Below are positions 43,158-53,151 of a DNA stretch of 64,000 nt, piece after piece; positions within the stretch are counted from its first letter, which is position 1, and the number at the start of each line of letters is the position of its first letter. The translations under genes and the position numbers were made by a program. The notes under the pieces were generated by a model that ran no database searches, was not told where the DNA came from, and worked only from the letters and a program-made list of their open reading frames with translations. Origin of the DNA: Lichenihabitans psoromatis (GTDB lineage: Bacteria; Pseudomonadota; Alphaproteobacteria; Rhizobiales; Beijerinckiaceae); NCBI RefSeq assembly GCF_004323635.1, contig NZ_CP036515.1, forward strand, positions 4,093,501 to 4,157,500. The letters are read 5' to 3'.

Positions 43158-44351
43158 GTGCTCGACCAACCAAACGATGCTCCTCACGACCGCGACATTC
43201 TCAAGATCGGATCGCCGGACCACAAGGCGGACGAGCCGACGGCATTGCAGAAATCCGATGACGTCGACGACAGCGATGAGACCGACGAGACGTCGCCCGA
43301 CGACGATGCGGCAGAGAAGCCAAAAGACACTCGGCCGTTCTGGCGCAAGCATCCGATTGCGCTGATCGTCGGCCTTATCGTGCTGATCGCGGCGATCGTG
43401 GCTGGCGTCCTCTGGTATCTGAACGCGCGCCACTTCGAGAACACGGATGATGCCTTTATCGACGGCCGGCCAATTTCGATCAGCGCCGAAGTCGAAGGCA
43501 ATATCACCGCCGTGCCAGTCACCGATAACCAGGTTGTGAAGGCTGGTGACCTCCTGGCCCGCATCGATGATCGGAACTACACGGCTGCGGTCGCCAATGC
43601 GGAGGCTCAGATCGATCAGGCGCAAGCGCAGTTTGAAAATATCGAGGCACAGATTGGAGCGCAGAAGTCGCAAGTCCGGCAAGCGGAACAGCAGGTCAAC
43701 GAGGCTCAGGCTGCGCTGAATTTCTCTAACGACGAGAACAAGCGATATCAGGATCTCGCCAAGACCGGCTTTGGGACGATCCAGCGGGCTCAGCAATCGG
43801 CCTCCGATCAGCAGCAGAAGCGCGCCGCGCTGGACGGCGCTCAATCCAACCAGGCTGCTGCTGAAAAGCAGATCAACGTGCTGAAAGCCCAGAGACGCAG
43901 CGCCGAGGCGCAAATCGAGCAAGCGAAGGCGCAGAAGCTGACGGCCGACGCCAATCTCTCGCGCACGATGATCCGCGCGACCGTCGATGGCCGCGTGACG
44001 CGGCTCACCGGGGCGGTCGGTTTCGTTGCAACCCAGGGCCAAGGCCTGATGGTTCTGGTGCCGTTGGATGTTTGGGTCACGGCAAACTTCAAGGAAACTC
44101 AACTCGCCGACATGAGGGTCGGACAGCCCGTCGATATCGAGATCGACGCTTTCGGCCGGACCTATCCCGGCAAGATCAACAGCATCCAGGCCGGGAGCGG
44201 CACGGCTTTCAGTTTGCTGCCGGCTCAGAACGCCACGGGGAATTACGTGAAGGTCGTTCAGCGCATTCCAGTGAAGATCACCTTCGATCAGCGTCCGGAC
44301 GTGGAGCTTGGACCAGGCATGTCGGTGGTGCCGACCGTCCGGGTGCGGTAA
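43158..44351 (+). CDS. EmrA/HlyD-family membrane-fusion adaptor
   Basis: The 397-residue protein has an acidic N-terminal cytoplasmic tail of about 60 residues (rich in Asp and Glu) and one membrane helix (IALIVGLIVLIAAIVAGVLWYL). The EmrA start NTDDAFIDGRPISISAEVEG follows, then a long coiled-coil hairpin and barrel-sandwich lipoyl part. It would join an MFS or ABC pump to an outer-membrane channel. The GTG start with GGGA 8 bases upstream was chosen over a TTG 75 bases earlier. No EmrB-type pump follows; the next gene is a cation exporter. Confidence 0.85.
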   Translation: MLDQPNDAPHDRDILKIGSPDHKADEPTALQKSDDVDDSDETDETSPDDDAAEKPKDTRPFWRKHPIALIVGLIVLIAAIVAGVLWYLNARHFENTDDAFIDGRPISISAEVEGNITAVPVTDNQVVKAGDLLARIDDRNYTAAVANAEAQIDQAQAQFENIEAQIGAQKSQVRQAEQQVNEAQAALNFSNDENKRYQDLAKTGFGTIQRAQQSASDQQQKRAALDGAQSNQAAAEKQINVLKAQRRSAEAQIEQAKAQKLTADANLSRTMIRATVDGRVTRLTGAVGFVATQGQGLMVLVPLDVWVTANFKETQLADMRVGQPVDIEIDAFGRTYPGKINSIQAGSGTAFSLLPAQNATGNYVKVVQRIPVKITFDQRPDVELGPGMSVVPTVRVR

Positions 44352-44378
44352 GCTCTGGCGTCGCCACCGGAGTATTCG

Positions 44379-45419
44379 ATGTCCGATCACCACCACGCCG
44401 CAGCATCGCCCCCGTTGGCGAGCGGCACGGACCACGCGCGTGACCATGCGGGCGCTGCGACACAGCCCCACAGCGATCACGTGCACGATTACGATCATTC
44501 GCATGCCGGGCACAACCACGGCATCGGAGGTCACGTTCACGCACCGGCCAATTTCGGCCGCGCCTTCGCGATCGGCATCGGCCTCAATACGGCCTTCGTG
44601 CTCGTCGAAGCGGGCGCCGGCGTCTATGGCCACTCGGTCGCGCTGCTGGCCGACGCTGGTCATAACGTCAGCGATATTCTGGGCCTGATGGTGGCGTGGC
44701 TCGCGCAATCTCTGGCGCAGCGTGTTCCCTCGCAGCGGTTTACCTATGGGCTCCGCGGCTCATCGATCCTGGCAGCGCTGTTCAACGCCATCTTCCTGCT
44801 CGTGGTGGTCGGAGCGCTGAGCCTGGAGGCCATACAACGGCTGTTCGCACCAGAGCCTGTGGCAGGCGGCACCGTCATGATCGTGGCGGCGATCGGCGTC
44901 GCGATCAACGGTTTGACCGCCTATCTGTTCGCGTCCGGGCGGCACAACGACATCAACATCAAGGGCGCCTACATGCATATGGCTGCCGATGCGCTGGTGT
45001 CGGTCGGAGTCATTGCGGCCGGGGCCGTGATCCTGCTGACCGGCTGGCTCTGGGTCGATCCCGTCGTCAGTCTCGTGGTCAACGCCATCATCGTGGCCGG
45101 CACGTGGGGGCTGCTTCGCGACAGCGTTTCGATGTCGATGCAGGCGGTTCCACCGTCGATCGAACCAGCGAAGGTTCGTCGTTTTCTGCTCGATCGACCC
45201 GGCGTCGCCACACTGCATGATCTGCATATCTGGCCGATGAGCACCACCGAGATCGCCATAACGGCGCATCTCTGTATGCCGGCGGGGCACCCCGGCGATC
45301 ACTTCTTGTCGGAAACGGCTGTGACGCTGCGAGACACGTTCGGCATCGGCCATATGACGGTGCAGATCGAGGTGAGCGAAGACAATCGCTGCCTGCTCGC
45401 CCAAGACGGGGCGATCTAG
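44379..45419 (+). CDS. Cation diffusion facilitator (CDF) metal exporter, zinc type
   Basis: The 346-residue CDF protein has a His-rich N-terminal tail of about 45 residues (repeats such as DHHHAA and HDYDHSHAGHNHG) that would bind metal. Helix 2 has LLADAGHNVSDIL and helix 5 HMAADALVS, giving the HD/HD tetrahedral site of Zn2+/Cd2+ transporters. A C-terminal cytoplasmic domain has HDLHIWPM. It exports divalent metals by proton antiport. A GGAG site is 6 bases before the ATG. It lies 27 bases after the EmrA-type gene and 2 bases before the MOSC gene. Confidence 0.92.
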   Translation: MSDHHHAAASPPLASGTDHARDHAGAATQPHSDHVHDYDHSHAGHNHGIGGHVHAPANFGRAFAIGIGLNTAFVLVEAGAGVYGHSVALLADAGHNVSDILGLMVAWLAQSLAQRVPSQRFTYGLRGSSILAALFNAIFLLVVVGALSLEAIQRLFAPEPVAGGTVMIVAAIGVAINGLTAYLFASGRHNDINIKGAYMHMAADALVSVGVIAAGAVILLTGWLWVDPVVSLVVNAIIVAGTWGLLRDSVSMSMQAVPPSIEPAKVRRFLLDRPGVATLHDLHIWPMSTTEIAITAHLCMPAGHPGDHFLSETAVTLRDTFGIGHMTVQIEVSEDNRCLLAQDGAI

Positions 45420-45421
45420 CC

Positions 45422-46189
45422 TTGGATCACGTCTCGATCGTTTCGATCTTCTGCTATCCGATCAAAGGCTTGTCGCCGCAAGCTCTGTCCGAGGTGGAAC
45501 TCACGAAAGGCGCTTATTTTCCCAACGACCGACTTTACGCCATCGAGAACGGCCCGTCGGGATTCGATGAAACCGCGCCGCGTTATCGGCCTAAGACCAA
45601 ATATCTGATGCTGATGCGCGATGAACGTCTGGCGACGCTGAAGACGCGCTTCGACCCCTCGATGTCCCGCCTGACGATCGAGCTTGACGGCCGTCTTCGA
45701 TGCGATGCCGATCTATCGACTTTCGCCGGTCGTAATGCGGTCGAGACCTTCTTCGCCGCCTTCTGTAAGGACGATCTCAAAGGTCCGCCACGCCTTCTCG
45801 GCCCGTTCGACCCGTTCCGATTCACAGACTCGACCAAGGGCTTCGTCTCCTTCGTCAATCTCGCCAGCGTCGCGGCCATCGCCAAGGCCGCTGGACAAGC
45901 TGTCGATCCCCTCCGGTTCCGCGCCAATCTCTACCTCGACGGATTGCCGGCCTGGGCCGAACACGACCTCATCGGGCGCCAGATCACGATCGGCAAGACG
46001 CGGCTCGCGATCACCAACACGACCGAACGCTGCGCCGCAACGAGCGTCGACCCTGCGACGGGCGAACGCGACATCAATGTGGTCAAGACACTTGTGAACA
46101 CCGTCGGGCACAACCTTTGTGGCGTCTATGCGCGTGTCGTTCAGGGTGGCGGGATCCGGCCAGGCGATCCGGTCACGATCCTGGACTAG
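45422..46189 (+). CDS. MOSC-domain protein (mARC/YcbX-like)
   Basis: The 255-residue protein has an N-terminal MOSC_N beta-barrel start (FCYPIKGLSPQALSEVELT) and a MOSC domain. Cys204 in TERCAATSVDPATGERD is the likely molybdenum ligand, as in mARC and YcbX. These are molybdenum-cofactor reductases of N-hydroxylated bases. A C-terminal ferredoxin-like domain seen in some relatives is absent, so an electron partner is needed. It starts at TTG 2 bases after the CDF stop, so the two are probably co-transcribed; no better start is visible. Confidence 0.82.
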   Translation: MDHVSIVSIFCYPIKGLSPQALSEVELTKGAYFPNDRLYAIENGPSGFDETAPRYRPKTKYLMLMRDERLATLKTRFDPSMSRLTIELDGRLRCDADLSTFAGRNAVETFFAAFCKDDLKGPPRLLGPFDPFRFTDSTKGFVSFVNLASVAAIAKAAGQAVDPLRFRANLYLDGLPAWAEHDLIGRQITIGKTRLAITNTTERCAATSVDPATGERDINVVKTLVNTVGHNLCGVYARVVQGGGIRPGDPVTILD

Positions 46190-46686
46190 GCCGAACGGCT
46201 CCGTGACAGACCGACGAGGCTGCAGATCAAGAGGCCGAGCGAGATCACTGCGTTCCATCCTGCGAGCGACAAGCCCGCGACCACCAGGGCGGCGGCGTCG
46301 CAGCGGACGACCTTGACGCTCTCGAGTTGCTTCATGAAATCGCTCACTCCGGCCGCCGCTTGCACCGCACCGGAACAACCGGAGGGGCCGGGCCAGATTT
46401 TCCATTCGACGCCGGCATGATACACGCCGATCACCGTCCCGGCCGCAAATAGCAGGGCCAGCACAGCGAAGCCGATCGACGCCAATCCCCAACGACGCAT
46501 CAGAATCGACACGATCGTCAACAAGCCGACCGCAAATCCCGCGTAGAACGGCTGGCGCTCCAGCAGACAAAGCTCACATGGCGTGTAGCCGGCCCGCTCG
46601 AAGGCCCAGACGGTCAGGATCGTGGCTACGATCGCGAGCGTTACCCCGATCGCGAGCGGCAGGATAAGGCGCGGGCGCGTCTTCAT
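46186..46686 (-). CDS. dsbB: Disulfide-bond formation protein DsbB
   Basis: The 166-residue, four-helix inner-membrane protein has a first periplasmic CELC pair (GYTPCELCLLER) and a second pair in PSGCSGAV and VVRCDAA. These are the two redox-active pairs of DsbB. It reoxidises DsbA and passes electrons to quinone. ATG 46686 starts 2 bases after the stop of the YqaA-like gene, so translation is coupled; the longer start at 46713 is less likely. Its stop overlaps the MOSC gene stop by 4 bases in a convergent arrangement. Confidence 0.9.
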   Translation of the reverse strand: MKTRPRLILPLAIGVTLAIVATILTVWAFERAGYTPCELCLLERQPFYAGFAVGLLTIVSILMRRWGLASIGFAVLALLFAAGTVIGVYHAGVEWKIWPGPSGCSGAVQAAAGVSDFMKQLESVKVVRCDAAALVVAGLSLAGWNAVISLGLLICSLVGLSRSRSA

Positions 46687-46688
46687 CG

Positions 46689-47270
46689 TCAGAGCCATTT
46701 GATCGCAATCCAAAAACCAATCACCACGATGGCCGCGAAGCTGATCAGGATAAGACCGAAGTGGCGATCGAGCGCCGCTTTGATCGGCACGCCGAAGCGG
46801 CCCAGAATAGCAGCGAGCACGAAGAAGCGGATGCCGCGCGTGACGAGCGAGAGCAGAACAAACAGGCCGAAATTATACGACAGGAGGCCGCTGACGATCG
46901 TGACCAGCTTATAGGGGATCGGCGTCAATCCCTTGATCAGAATGAAGAGCGCGCCCCATTTGGCGTAGAATTCGCGCAATGCCTCGAGTTTGTCTGCATA
47001 GCCATAGAGGTGGATCAGCCACTGACCGAGCGTGTCGAAGAGCAACGCGCCGATCGCATAGCCCACCATGCCGCCAAGCACGGAGGCGATCGTGGCGATG
47101 GCGGCATAGCGCCAGGCTCGCTCCGGTCGCGCCAGCACCATCGGGACTAGGATAATGTCGGGCGGAACCGGAAAGAACGAGCTTTCCGCAAAGGCGACGA
47201 GCCCGAGCGCCCACGGTGCGCGCGGGCTATCGGCAAGGCGCAATACCCAAGCGTAGAGGCTCTTGAACAT
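46689..47270 (-). CDS. YqaA/DedA-family (VTT-domain) membrane protein
   Basis: The 193-residue protein was started at MFKSLYAWVLRL because the extension upstream (57 residues of Arg/Ser-rich sequence) lacks family similarity. It has SSFFPVPPDIILVPM, VLGGMVGYAIGALLFD and GLTPIPYKLVTIVSG, the YqaA/SNARE-associated (VTT) pattern with five or six helices. DedA-superfamily members scramble or flip lipid carriers such as undecaprenyl phosphate, and the YqaA subgroup's role is unclear. It is the upstream gene of the dsbB pair. Confidence 0.9.
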   Translation of the reverse strand: MFKSLYAWVLRLADSPRAPWALGLVAFAESSFFPVPPDIILVPMVLARPERAWRYAAIATIASVLGGMVGYAIGALLFDTLGQWLIHLYGYADKLEALREFYAKWGALFILIKGLTPIPYKLVTIVSGLLSYNFGLFVLLSLVTRGIRFFVLAAILGRFGVPIKAALDRHFGLILISFAAIVVIGFWIAIKWL

Positions 47271-47459
47271 CGCCACCCCATAAGCGAGAGGTCCGTCCGT
47301 GTCCATCCGCGACAGAGCCGCAAGCTGAGCTTCAGCTCCGCCTTGCGCTTGCCTTATGGTCTCGCTACCACTTGAGAGCCGACGCGAGCGACCCGCGGGT
47401 TTCGATGTGACGGCTTGCCGCCCAAATCCCTCGCGTTGCACAAAGTAAAATCAGCCATC

Positions 47460-50348
47460 GTGCGTCATCTTCTTTCCCTTCTGATCCTCTGTGCGACCGC
47501 CTTGGTGATCGGCGGAATGGTCGGCGTTACGCCTGCTTCCGCCATCGAATCCGTTCGTGTCCCGGTGGACAGCCGAGCCATCGATCTGACTCGATCGGTT
47601 GAGCGCTACAATGGCCAGGGCGATCGCATTCAAATCTCGACGGCGCCAGGTGCGGACGGCATCGTTCGGCGCATTGAGGTCGGCGCCAAACAGGCGGGGA
47701 CGCAACCAAACTGGATCGTGTTCGCGCTCACCAATGATTCCGACGAACAGCTCGAGCGCTTGGTCGTGGTGCCGCATTTCCGCCTCGCCGGCTCCGGTGT
47801 GATCTGGCCCGATCTCGGCACGGTCCGCATCTCCGCTATCACGGCGAGCCAGGGCTTCGCGCCCGAGAGCGAGGAAAGCGCCGACGCCGACGTGTTCCGC
47901 CTCACGCTCGACCCCGGTGCGACCGTTACCTATGTGGCCGAACTTCGCTCCGCCACCCTGCCCCAGATCACTTTGTGGGAGCCGGACGCCTATAAGGACA
48001 AGCTCACCAGCTTGACGCTGTTTAAAGGCATCGTGATCGGGATCGCCGGTCTGCTGGCGCTCTTCCTGTCGATCGTCTTCGTGGTGCGCGGCGCCATCAT
48101 CTTCCCGGCAGCGGCGGCTCTCGCCTGGGCCGTCTTGGCCTATGTGTGCATCGATTTCGGCTTCTGGCACAAATTATTCGCGGCGGGCGGCGAGGCGGAT
48201 CGCGTGTCGCGCGCGGTCGCGGAGGCCAGCCTTGCGGCGACCCTGCTGGCGTTCCTCTTCGCTTATCTCAACCTGAACCGTTGGCATGTGCGCTACTCGC
48301 ATATTGCGGCCGGCTGGCTGATCTTTCTGGCGGCCCTCGTCGGCTTCGCGCTTTACGACGCACCGGTCGCGGCCGGCATCGCGCGCATCATGCTGGCGAC
48401 CGTGGCGGCCGTCGGTTTCATTCTCGTCATCTATCTGTCGACGCATGGCTACGATCGCGCCGTCATGTTGATTCCCACCTGGTTCCTGTTGCTGGTGTGG
48501 GTGGCGGCGGCCGGGTTCACCGTCATGGGATCGCTGACCAACGACCTCGTCTCGCCGGCGCTGATGGGCGGTCTGGTTCTGATCGTCATGCTGATCGGCT
48601 TTACGATCATGCAAAATGCCTTTGCGATCGGGGGAATGTCTCACGGAGTCGTTTCAGATGCCGAACGCAAGGCGCTTGCGCTGACCGGCTCGGGTGACAT
48701 CATCTTCGACTGGGACGTCAATGCCGATCGAATTTTCGTCAGCCCCGATGTCGAAACGCAGTTGGGTCTTCGGCGTGGCGACCTCGAAGGTCCGGCCGCC
48801 GGCTGGTTCGATCGCCTTCACGCGCTCGACCGCGACCGCTATCGCGCCTGCCTCGATACGGTGCTGGAGCAACGCTGCGGCCGCATAGCACAGGACTTCC
48901 GCTTGCGATCGGCCGATGGCGAATATTTCTCCTATGCCATGAAGGCGCGGCCCGTCGTCGGGCAGGATGGCGAGGTGGTGCGCGTCGTCGGCACGCTGGC
49001 CGACGTGACCGACATCAAGGCGGCGGAAGATCGGCTCCTGCACGATGCGGTGCATGACAGCCTCACCGGCCTGCCCAATCGGGAATTATTCTACGACAGG
49101 CTTGATGCCGCGATGACGATGACGCGGAGTAGCGACCGCGCCGCACCGACGGTGTTTTCACTCGATGTCGACCGCTTCAAGCAGATCAACGAGCAGGTGG
49201 GCCTCTCGGTCGGCGACTCGATCCTGCTGACGATCGCGCGTCGCCTCGGGCGCCTGATGCGGCCGCAGGACACGATGGCCCGGATCGGCGGCGACCAGTT
49301 CGCCTTCATCATCGTGTCGGAGACCGATGCCGACCAGATCATGCAATTGGCCGACACGATCCGGCGCGCCATCAATACACCTATCACGTTCAGCACCTAC
49401 GAGATCGCCCTCACGTCGTCGATCGGTGTGGCGTTCTACGACACGGCCCTGCACGCGAAACGGGACGACATCCTGAAAGATGCCGAGATCGCCATGACGC
49501 ATGCGAAGCGCGCGGGCGGCGACCGCATCGAACTCTATCGCACCGGCATGCGAGCGCAGCGGTCGGATCGGCTCGCGCTCGAAGCGGATTTGCGGCGCGC
49601 CATCGAGCGAAACGAGATCAAGGTGGTGTTCCAGCCGATCGTGCGGCTGGAAGACCGGACCATCGCGGGTTTCGAGGCGCTGCTGCGTTGGGAGCATCCG
49701 CGCCTCGGCACGCTGAGCCCGGCGGATTTCATCCCCCTGGCGGAGCAGACCGGGCTGATCGTCGACCTCGGGCTGTTCGCCATGGACCGAACGGCGCGGG
49801 AACTCGCCTCCTGGCAGCAAGCGCTCGACGTGTCGCCCCCCATTTATGCCAGCGTCAACGTTTCGTCGCGGCAGTTGCTGCGCCACGATCTCCTCGGCGA
49901 TGTGAAATCGGTGCTCAAGCGCTCGGGTGTCCTGCGGAATTCGCTGAAGCTCGAACTCACCGAAAGCCTGATGATGGAAAATCCGGAATATGCGGCGCAG
50001 ATGCTGCACCGGATTAAGGATCTCGGGGCTGGCCTTTCGCTCGACGATTTCGGCACGGGCTACTCGTCCCTCTCCTATCTGCAGCGGTTCCCGTTCGACA
50101 CGATCAAGATCGACCAGTCGTTCGTGCGTCATAACGGCAAGGGCAGCCGTCCTGTCATTCTGCGGTCCATCGTCGCCTTGGCGCATGATCTCGGCATGGA
50201 AGTCGTGGCCGAAGGCGCCGAATCCGAGAGCGACGTGATCGAGCTCTCGCAGCTCGGCTGCGAATATGCACAAGGCTTTGCGTTCGGTCAGCCGATCTCG
50301 GCCGCCGAGGCCCGTAAGCTGGTCGGTGCGACGGCCGAAGCCGCCTGA
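47460..50348 (+). CDS. Membrane-bound PAS-GGDEF-EAL protein (probable c-di-GMP phosphodiesterase)
   Basis: The protein has about 962 residues. It has a signal peptide ending TPASA, a periplasmic domain (about 30-190), seven hydrophobic helices (about 200-400), a PAS domain (about 410-540), GGDEF (about 550-700) and EAL. The GGDEF site reads GGDQF (Gln613 for Glu), so diguanylate-cyclase activity is doubtful. EAL motifs EALLRW (Glu739) and [10 protein letters not shown] (Asp862) look intact, supporting phosphodiesterase activity. The N-terminal half resembles 7TM sensor proteins. GTG 47460 was chosen as start because it gives a normal signal peptide; other in-frame starts lie upstream. Confidence 0.88.
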   Translation: MRHLLSLLILCATALVIGGMVGVTPASAIESVRVPVDSRAIDLTRSVERYNGQGDRIQISTAPGADGIVRRIEVGAKQAGTQPNWIVFALTNDSDEQLERLVVVPHFRLAGSGVIWPDLGTVRISAITASQGFAPESEESADADVFRLTLDPGATVTYVAELRSATLPQITLWEPDAYKDKLTSLTLFKGIVIGIAGLLALFLSIVFVVRGAIIFPAAAALAWAVLAYVCIDFGFWHKLFAAGGEADRVSRAVAEASLAATLLAFLFAYLNLNRWHVRYSHIAAGWLIFLAALVGFALYDAPVAAGIARIMLATVAAVGFILVIYLSTHGYDRAVMLIPTWFLLLVWVAAAGFTVMGSLTNDLVSPALMGGLVLIVMLIGFTIMQNAFAIGGMSHGVVSDAERKALALTGSGDIIFDWDVNADRIFVSPDVETQLGLRRGDLEGPAAGWFDRLHALDRDRYRACLDTVLEQRCGRIAQDFRLRSADGEYFSYAMKARPVVGQDGEVVRVVGTLADVTDIKAAEDRLLHDAVHDSLTGLPNRELFYDRLDAAMTMTRSSDRAAPTVFSLDVDRFKQINEQVGLSVGDSILLTIARRLGRLMRPQDTMARIGGDQFAFIIVSETDADQIMQLADTIRRAINTPITFSTYEIALTSSIGVAFYDTALHAKRDDILKDAEIAMTHAKRAGGDRIELYRTGMRAQRSDRLALEADLRRAIERNEIKVVFQPIVRLEDRTIAGFEALLRWEHPRLGTLSPADFIPLAEQTGLIVDLGLFAMDRTARELASWQQALDVSPPIYASVNVSSRQLLRHDLLGDVKSVLKRSGVLRNSLKLELTESLMMENPEYAAQMLHRIKDLGAGLSLDDFGTGYSSLSYLQRFPFDTIKIDQSFVRHNGKGSRPVILRSIVALAHDLGMEVVAEGAESESDVIELSQLGCEYAQGFAFGQPISAAEARKLVGATAEAA

Positions 50349-50375
50349 GCGTTATCAGCCGCTGGTCGGAGCCGA

Positions 50376-51752
50376 CTACGCCTTGAAGACGTGGTCCGCC
50401 ACGATACCGGCTCGCGCGCAGGCGTTGCGGGTGTCGATCACGAGCCGGGCCTGCGCCACCAGCGCCGCGTAATCCACATCGTCATGGTCGGTCGAGATCA
50501 GCACGGCATCATAGGCCGCGACGGCCTTTGCGGTCAGATCGACCGACATCCGTCCCGTGAAGCGCGGGTGCTCGCGGATCACCGGGATCACCGGGACGTG
50601 AGAGTCGTGGAAGTCGGCGACGGCGCCCCGCTCTTCGATCAGTTCCATCAGGCGTAACGAGGGGCTTTCGCGCGTATCCTCGATATTCTTCTTATAGGCG
50701 ACACCCATGACCAGGATGCGGGCGCCCTTCAGCCCCCGGCTCGCATGATTGTCCAGCGCGCGGGCCAGCCGCTCGATGACGTAATGCGGCATCGCCGTGT
50801 TGATCTCGCCCGCAAGTTCGATGAATCGCGTCGGCGTCTCGAATTCACGCGCTTTCCATGCCAGGTAGAAGGGGTCGATCGGGACGCAATGGCCGCCGAG
50901 GCCCGGGCCGGGGTAGAACGGCATGAAGCCGAAAGGCTTGGTCTTGGCGGCGTCGATCACGTCCCAGATGTCGATGCCCATCGGCTCGTAGATGACCTTT
51001 AATTCGTTGACGAGCGCGATATTGACCGAGCGAAAGATGTTCTCGGTCAGCTTGACGGCCTCGGCCGTCGCGCTGGAGGCGACCGGAACGGTACGGACCA
51101 CGAGGCGGCTATAAAGCGCATCGGCGAGCGCCAGCGCATCCGGCCCCTCGCCTCCGACAACCTTCGGGATCGTCGAGGTCTGATAATCGGCGTTGCCGGG
51201 ATCTTCTCGCTCGGGCGAAAACGCCAGAAAGAAATCGACGCCCGAGCGAAGCCCGCCTGCTTCGAGGATCGGCTTCACACGCTCGCGCGTCGTGCCCGGC
51301 CAAGTGGTCGATTCGAGGACGATCAATTGCCCCGGTCGCAGGCGAGTCGCGATGGCCTCGGCGGTTTTGTCGATGAAGGACATATCGGGCTCGCGCTGAC
51401 GCGTCAGCGGCGTCGGGACGCAGATCAGAATAGCGTCGGGTTCGTCCAGCCGGGCGAAATCATCCGTGGCCACGAAACGTCCATCGCGCGCCGCCGTGTT
51501 GATCGCCTCGGTCGGGATATGTTTGACGAAGCTCTCACCGCGGTTGAGTTGCGCCACCCGCGGGCCGTTGATGTCAAAACCGAGGACGCGAAATTCGGCC
51601 TTCGCGGCTGCGAGCGCCAAGGGAAGGCCGACATAGCCGAGCCCTATGATGCCGATCAGGCAGGACCGATCCTCGATCTTCTGCAGCAGGGGCGCGACGG
51701 CAGCAGGTGCCGTATGACCAGATGCGACCGTCAATCCCAACCTCGTTTGCAA
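50376..51752 (-). CDS. Nucleotide-sugar dehydrogenase (UDP-HexNAc type)
   Basis: The 458-residue NAD-dependent four-electron dehydrogenase has the N-terminal GIIGLGYVGLPLALA nucleotide site and the catalytic cysteine in GLGGHCVPIDPFYLAWKA. It also has VMGVAYKKNIEDTRESP. It resembles UDP-N-acetylglucosamine or UDP-ManNAc dehydrogenases more than UDP-glucose ones, as I recall. The product, a uronate sugar nucleotide, would feed surface polysaccharide. The first in-frame start is TTG 51752, with no better start visible. No glycosyltransferases are nearby, so the product is used elsewhere. It is divergent from btaA. Confidence 0.85.
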   Translation of the reverse strand: MQTRLGLTVASGHTAPAAVAPLLQKIEDRSCLIGIIGLGYVGLPLALAAAKAEFRVLGFDINGPRVAQLNRGESFVKHIPTEAINTAARDGRFVATDDFARLDEPDAILICVPTPLTRQREPDMSFIDKTAEAIATRLRPGQLIVLESTTWPGTTRERVKPILEAGGLRSGVDFFLAFSPEREDPGNADYQTSTIPKVVGGEGPDALALADALYSRLVVRTVPVASSATAEAVKLTENIFRSVNIALVNELKVIYEPMGIDIWDVIDAAKTKPFGFMPFYPGPGLGGHCVPIDPFYLAWKAREFETPTRFIELAGEINTAMPHYVIERLARALDNHASRGLKGARILVMGVAYKKNIEDTRESPSLRLMELIEERGAVADFHDSHVPVIPVIREHPRFTGRMSVDLTAKAVAAYDAVLISTDHDDVDYAALVAQARLVIDTRNACARAGIVADHVFKA

Positions 51753-51832
51753 GAACGCGCCGCGCGTCGCGGCGTCCTGCAGTCCTTAGCCGCAATGAGG
51801 GTGGGCACCAAACCAAAGGCGTCCCGGCATCG

Positions 51833-51850
51833 CGGTCACGCCTTGGTCAC
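51833..51850 (+). promoter_or_regulatory. PHO-box-like direct repeat upstream of btaAB
   Basis: CGGTCAC (51833-51839), GCCT, then TGGTCAC (51844-51850) give a 7-4-7 direct repeat with an 11-base period. This is the layout of PhoB boxes (consensus CTGTCAT-N4-CTGTCAT). It lies about 50 bases before the btaA start. DGTS genes are phosphate-starvation regulated in several alphaproteobacteria, so the position is meaningful. The base match is partial. Confidence 0.45.
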
Positions 51851-51900
51851 ACAAACCGACTACCGCCGCGCAACGCAGCATCTCATTTTTAGGTGAACCC

Positions 51901-53151
51901 ATGTCGGAATCAGTTCGCGCGATGCGCCGCGAGACGACTGCAAATCTCGAATCGGCGGTTCACAGCAATCGTGCCTTGTCGCGGGCGGGCCTGCTCGAAC
52001 GCTTGTTCACCTTGGCGTTCAGCGGCCTCGTCTATCCGCAGATTTGGGAAGATCCGATAGTCGATATGGCTGCCCTCGAGATCGGCCCCGACGACCACAT
52101 CGTCGCCATCGCGTCCGGGAGCTGCAACGTCCTTTCCTATCTGACCGCGAACCCGGCCTCGATCAGCGCGGTCGATCTCAACGCGGCCCATGTGGCACTC
52201 GGCCGCTTGAAGCTCTGCGCGGCGCAGCACCTGCCTGACCATGCCGCCTTCTTCGCTTTTTTTGGACGGGCGGCCTCGCGCGCCAATGTGGCGGCCTATG
52301 ACCAGGACATTCAACCGCATCTCGATTCGTTGTCGCGGGCCTATTGGAATGCACGCGGCGTCAGCGGTCGACGGCGCATCGACGGCTTTTCGGGCAACTT
52401 CTATCGTCGCGGTCTGTTGGGCCGCTTCATCGGAGCAGGCCATCTGCTGGCTCGCCTCTATGGCTGCGATCCGCGTGCCATGTTGCAGGCCGACAGCTTG
52501 ACGGCGCAGCGCTCGCTCTACGATCGGCATCTCGCGCCGGTGCTCGACAAGGGGTTCGTGCGCTGGTTGATCCGGCAGCCCGCCTCGCTCTATGGCTTGG
52601 GCATTCCGCCGGCGCAATATAGCGCCTTGTCGAACGATCTACCGGGCGGCATCGCGGCCGTCCTGCGCCAGCGGCTGGAGCGATTGGCCTGCGGGTTCGA
52701 CATCAAAACAAACTATTTTGCCTGGCAGGCCTTCGGTCGGCGCTATGATCAAGCGCCCGACGCGTCGCTCCCGCCCTATCTGCAACGCGACAATTTCGCA
52801 GCCATCCGCGATCGAAGCGATCGGGTCACCTACCGTCAGCAATCGATGACGGCGTTCCTCGAGACGAAGCCGGCGCGCAGCCTCGATTGCTACGTGCTTC
52901 TTGACGCACAGGACTGGATGACAGACGCCCAATTAACCGCCCTCTGGACCGAGATCACGCGAACCGCGAAGCCTGGGGCTCGCGTGATCTTTCGCACCGC
53001 GGCGGACGAGCGTTGCCTGCCGGGCCGGGTGCCGGCGCCCATCCTCAATGCCTGGACCTATGATGAGGAGCGAAGCCGAAGCCTCGGGGCGCGCGATCGC
53101 TCGTCGATCTATGGCGCCTTCCATCTCTACACGCTTGCGACCGTCGCGTGA
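51901..53151 (+). CDS. btaA: S-adenosylmethionine:diacylglycerol 3-amino-3-carboxypropyl transferase
   Basis: The 416-residue DUF3419 protein has family blocks: LAFSGLVYPQIWEDPIVDMAAL, IASGSCNVLSYL (SAM-binding), AVDLNAAHVAL and DAQDWM late in the chain. It transfers the aminocarboxypropyl group of SAM to diacylglycerol, giving diacylglycerylhomoserine, the precursor of the betaine lipid DGTS. The ATG at 51901 starts the conserved region with a short leader. It overlaps btaB in the same direction by 4 bases (GTGA), so they are one operon. Confidence 0.93.
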   Translation: MSESVRAMRRETTANLESAVHSNRALSRAGLLERLFTLAFSGLVYPQIWEDPIVDMAALEIGPDDHIVAIASGSCNVLSYLTANPASISAVDLNAAHVALGRLKLCAAQHLPDHAAFFAFFGRAASRANVAAYDQDIQPHLDSLSRAYWNARGVSGRRRIDGFSGNFYRRGLLGRFIGAGHLLARLYGCDPRAMLQADSLTAQRSLYDRHLAPVLDKGFVRWLIRQPASLYGLGIPPAQYSALSNDLPGGIAAVLRQRLERLACGFDIKTNYFAWQAFGRRYDQAPDASLPPYLQRDNFAAIRDRSDRVTYRQQSMTAFLETKPARSLDCYVLLDAQDWMTDAQLTALWTEITRTAKPGARVIFRTAADERCLPGRVPAPILNAWTYDEERSRSLGARDRSSIYGAFHLYTLATVA

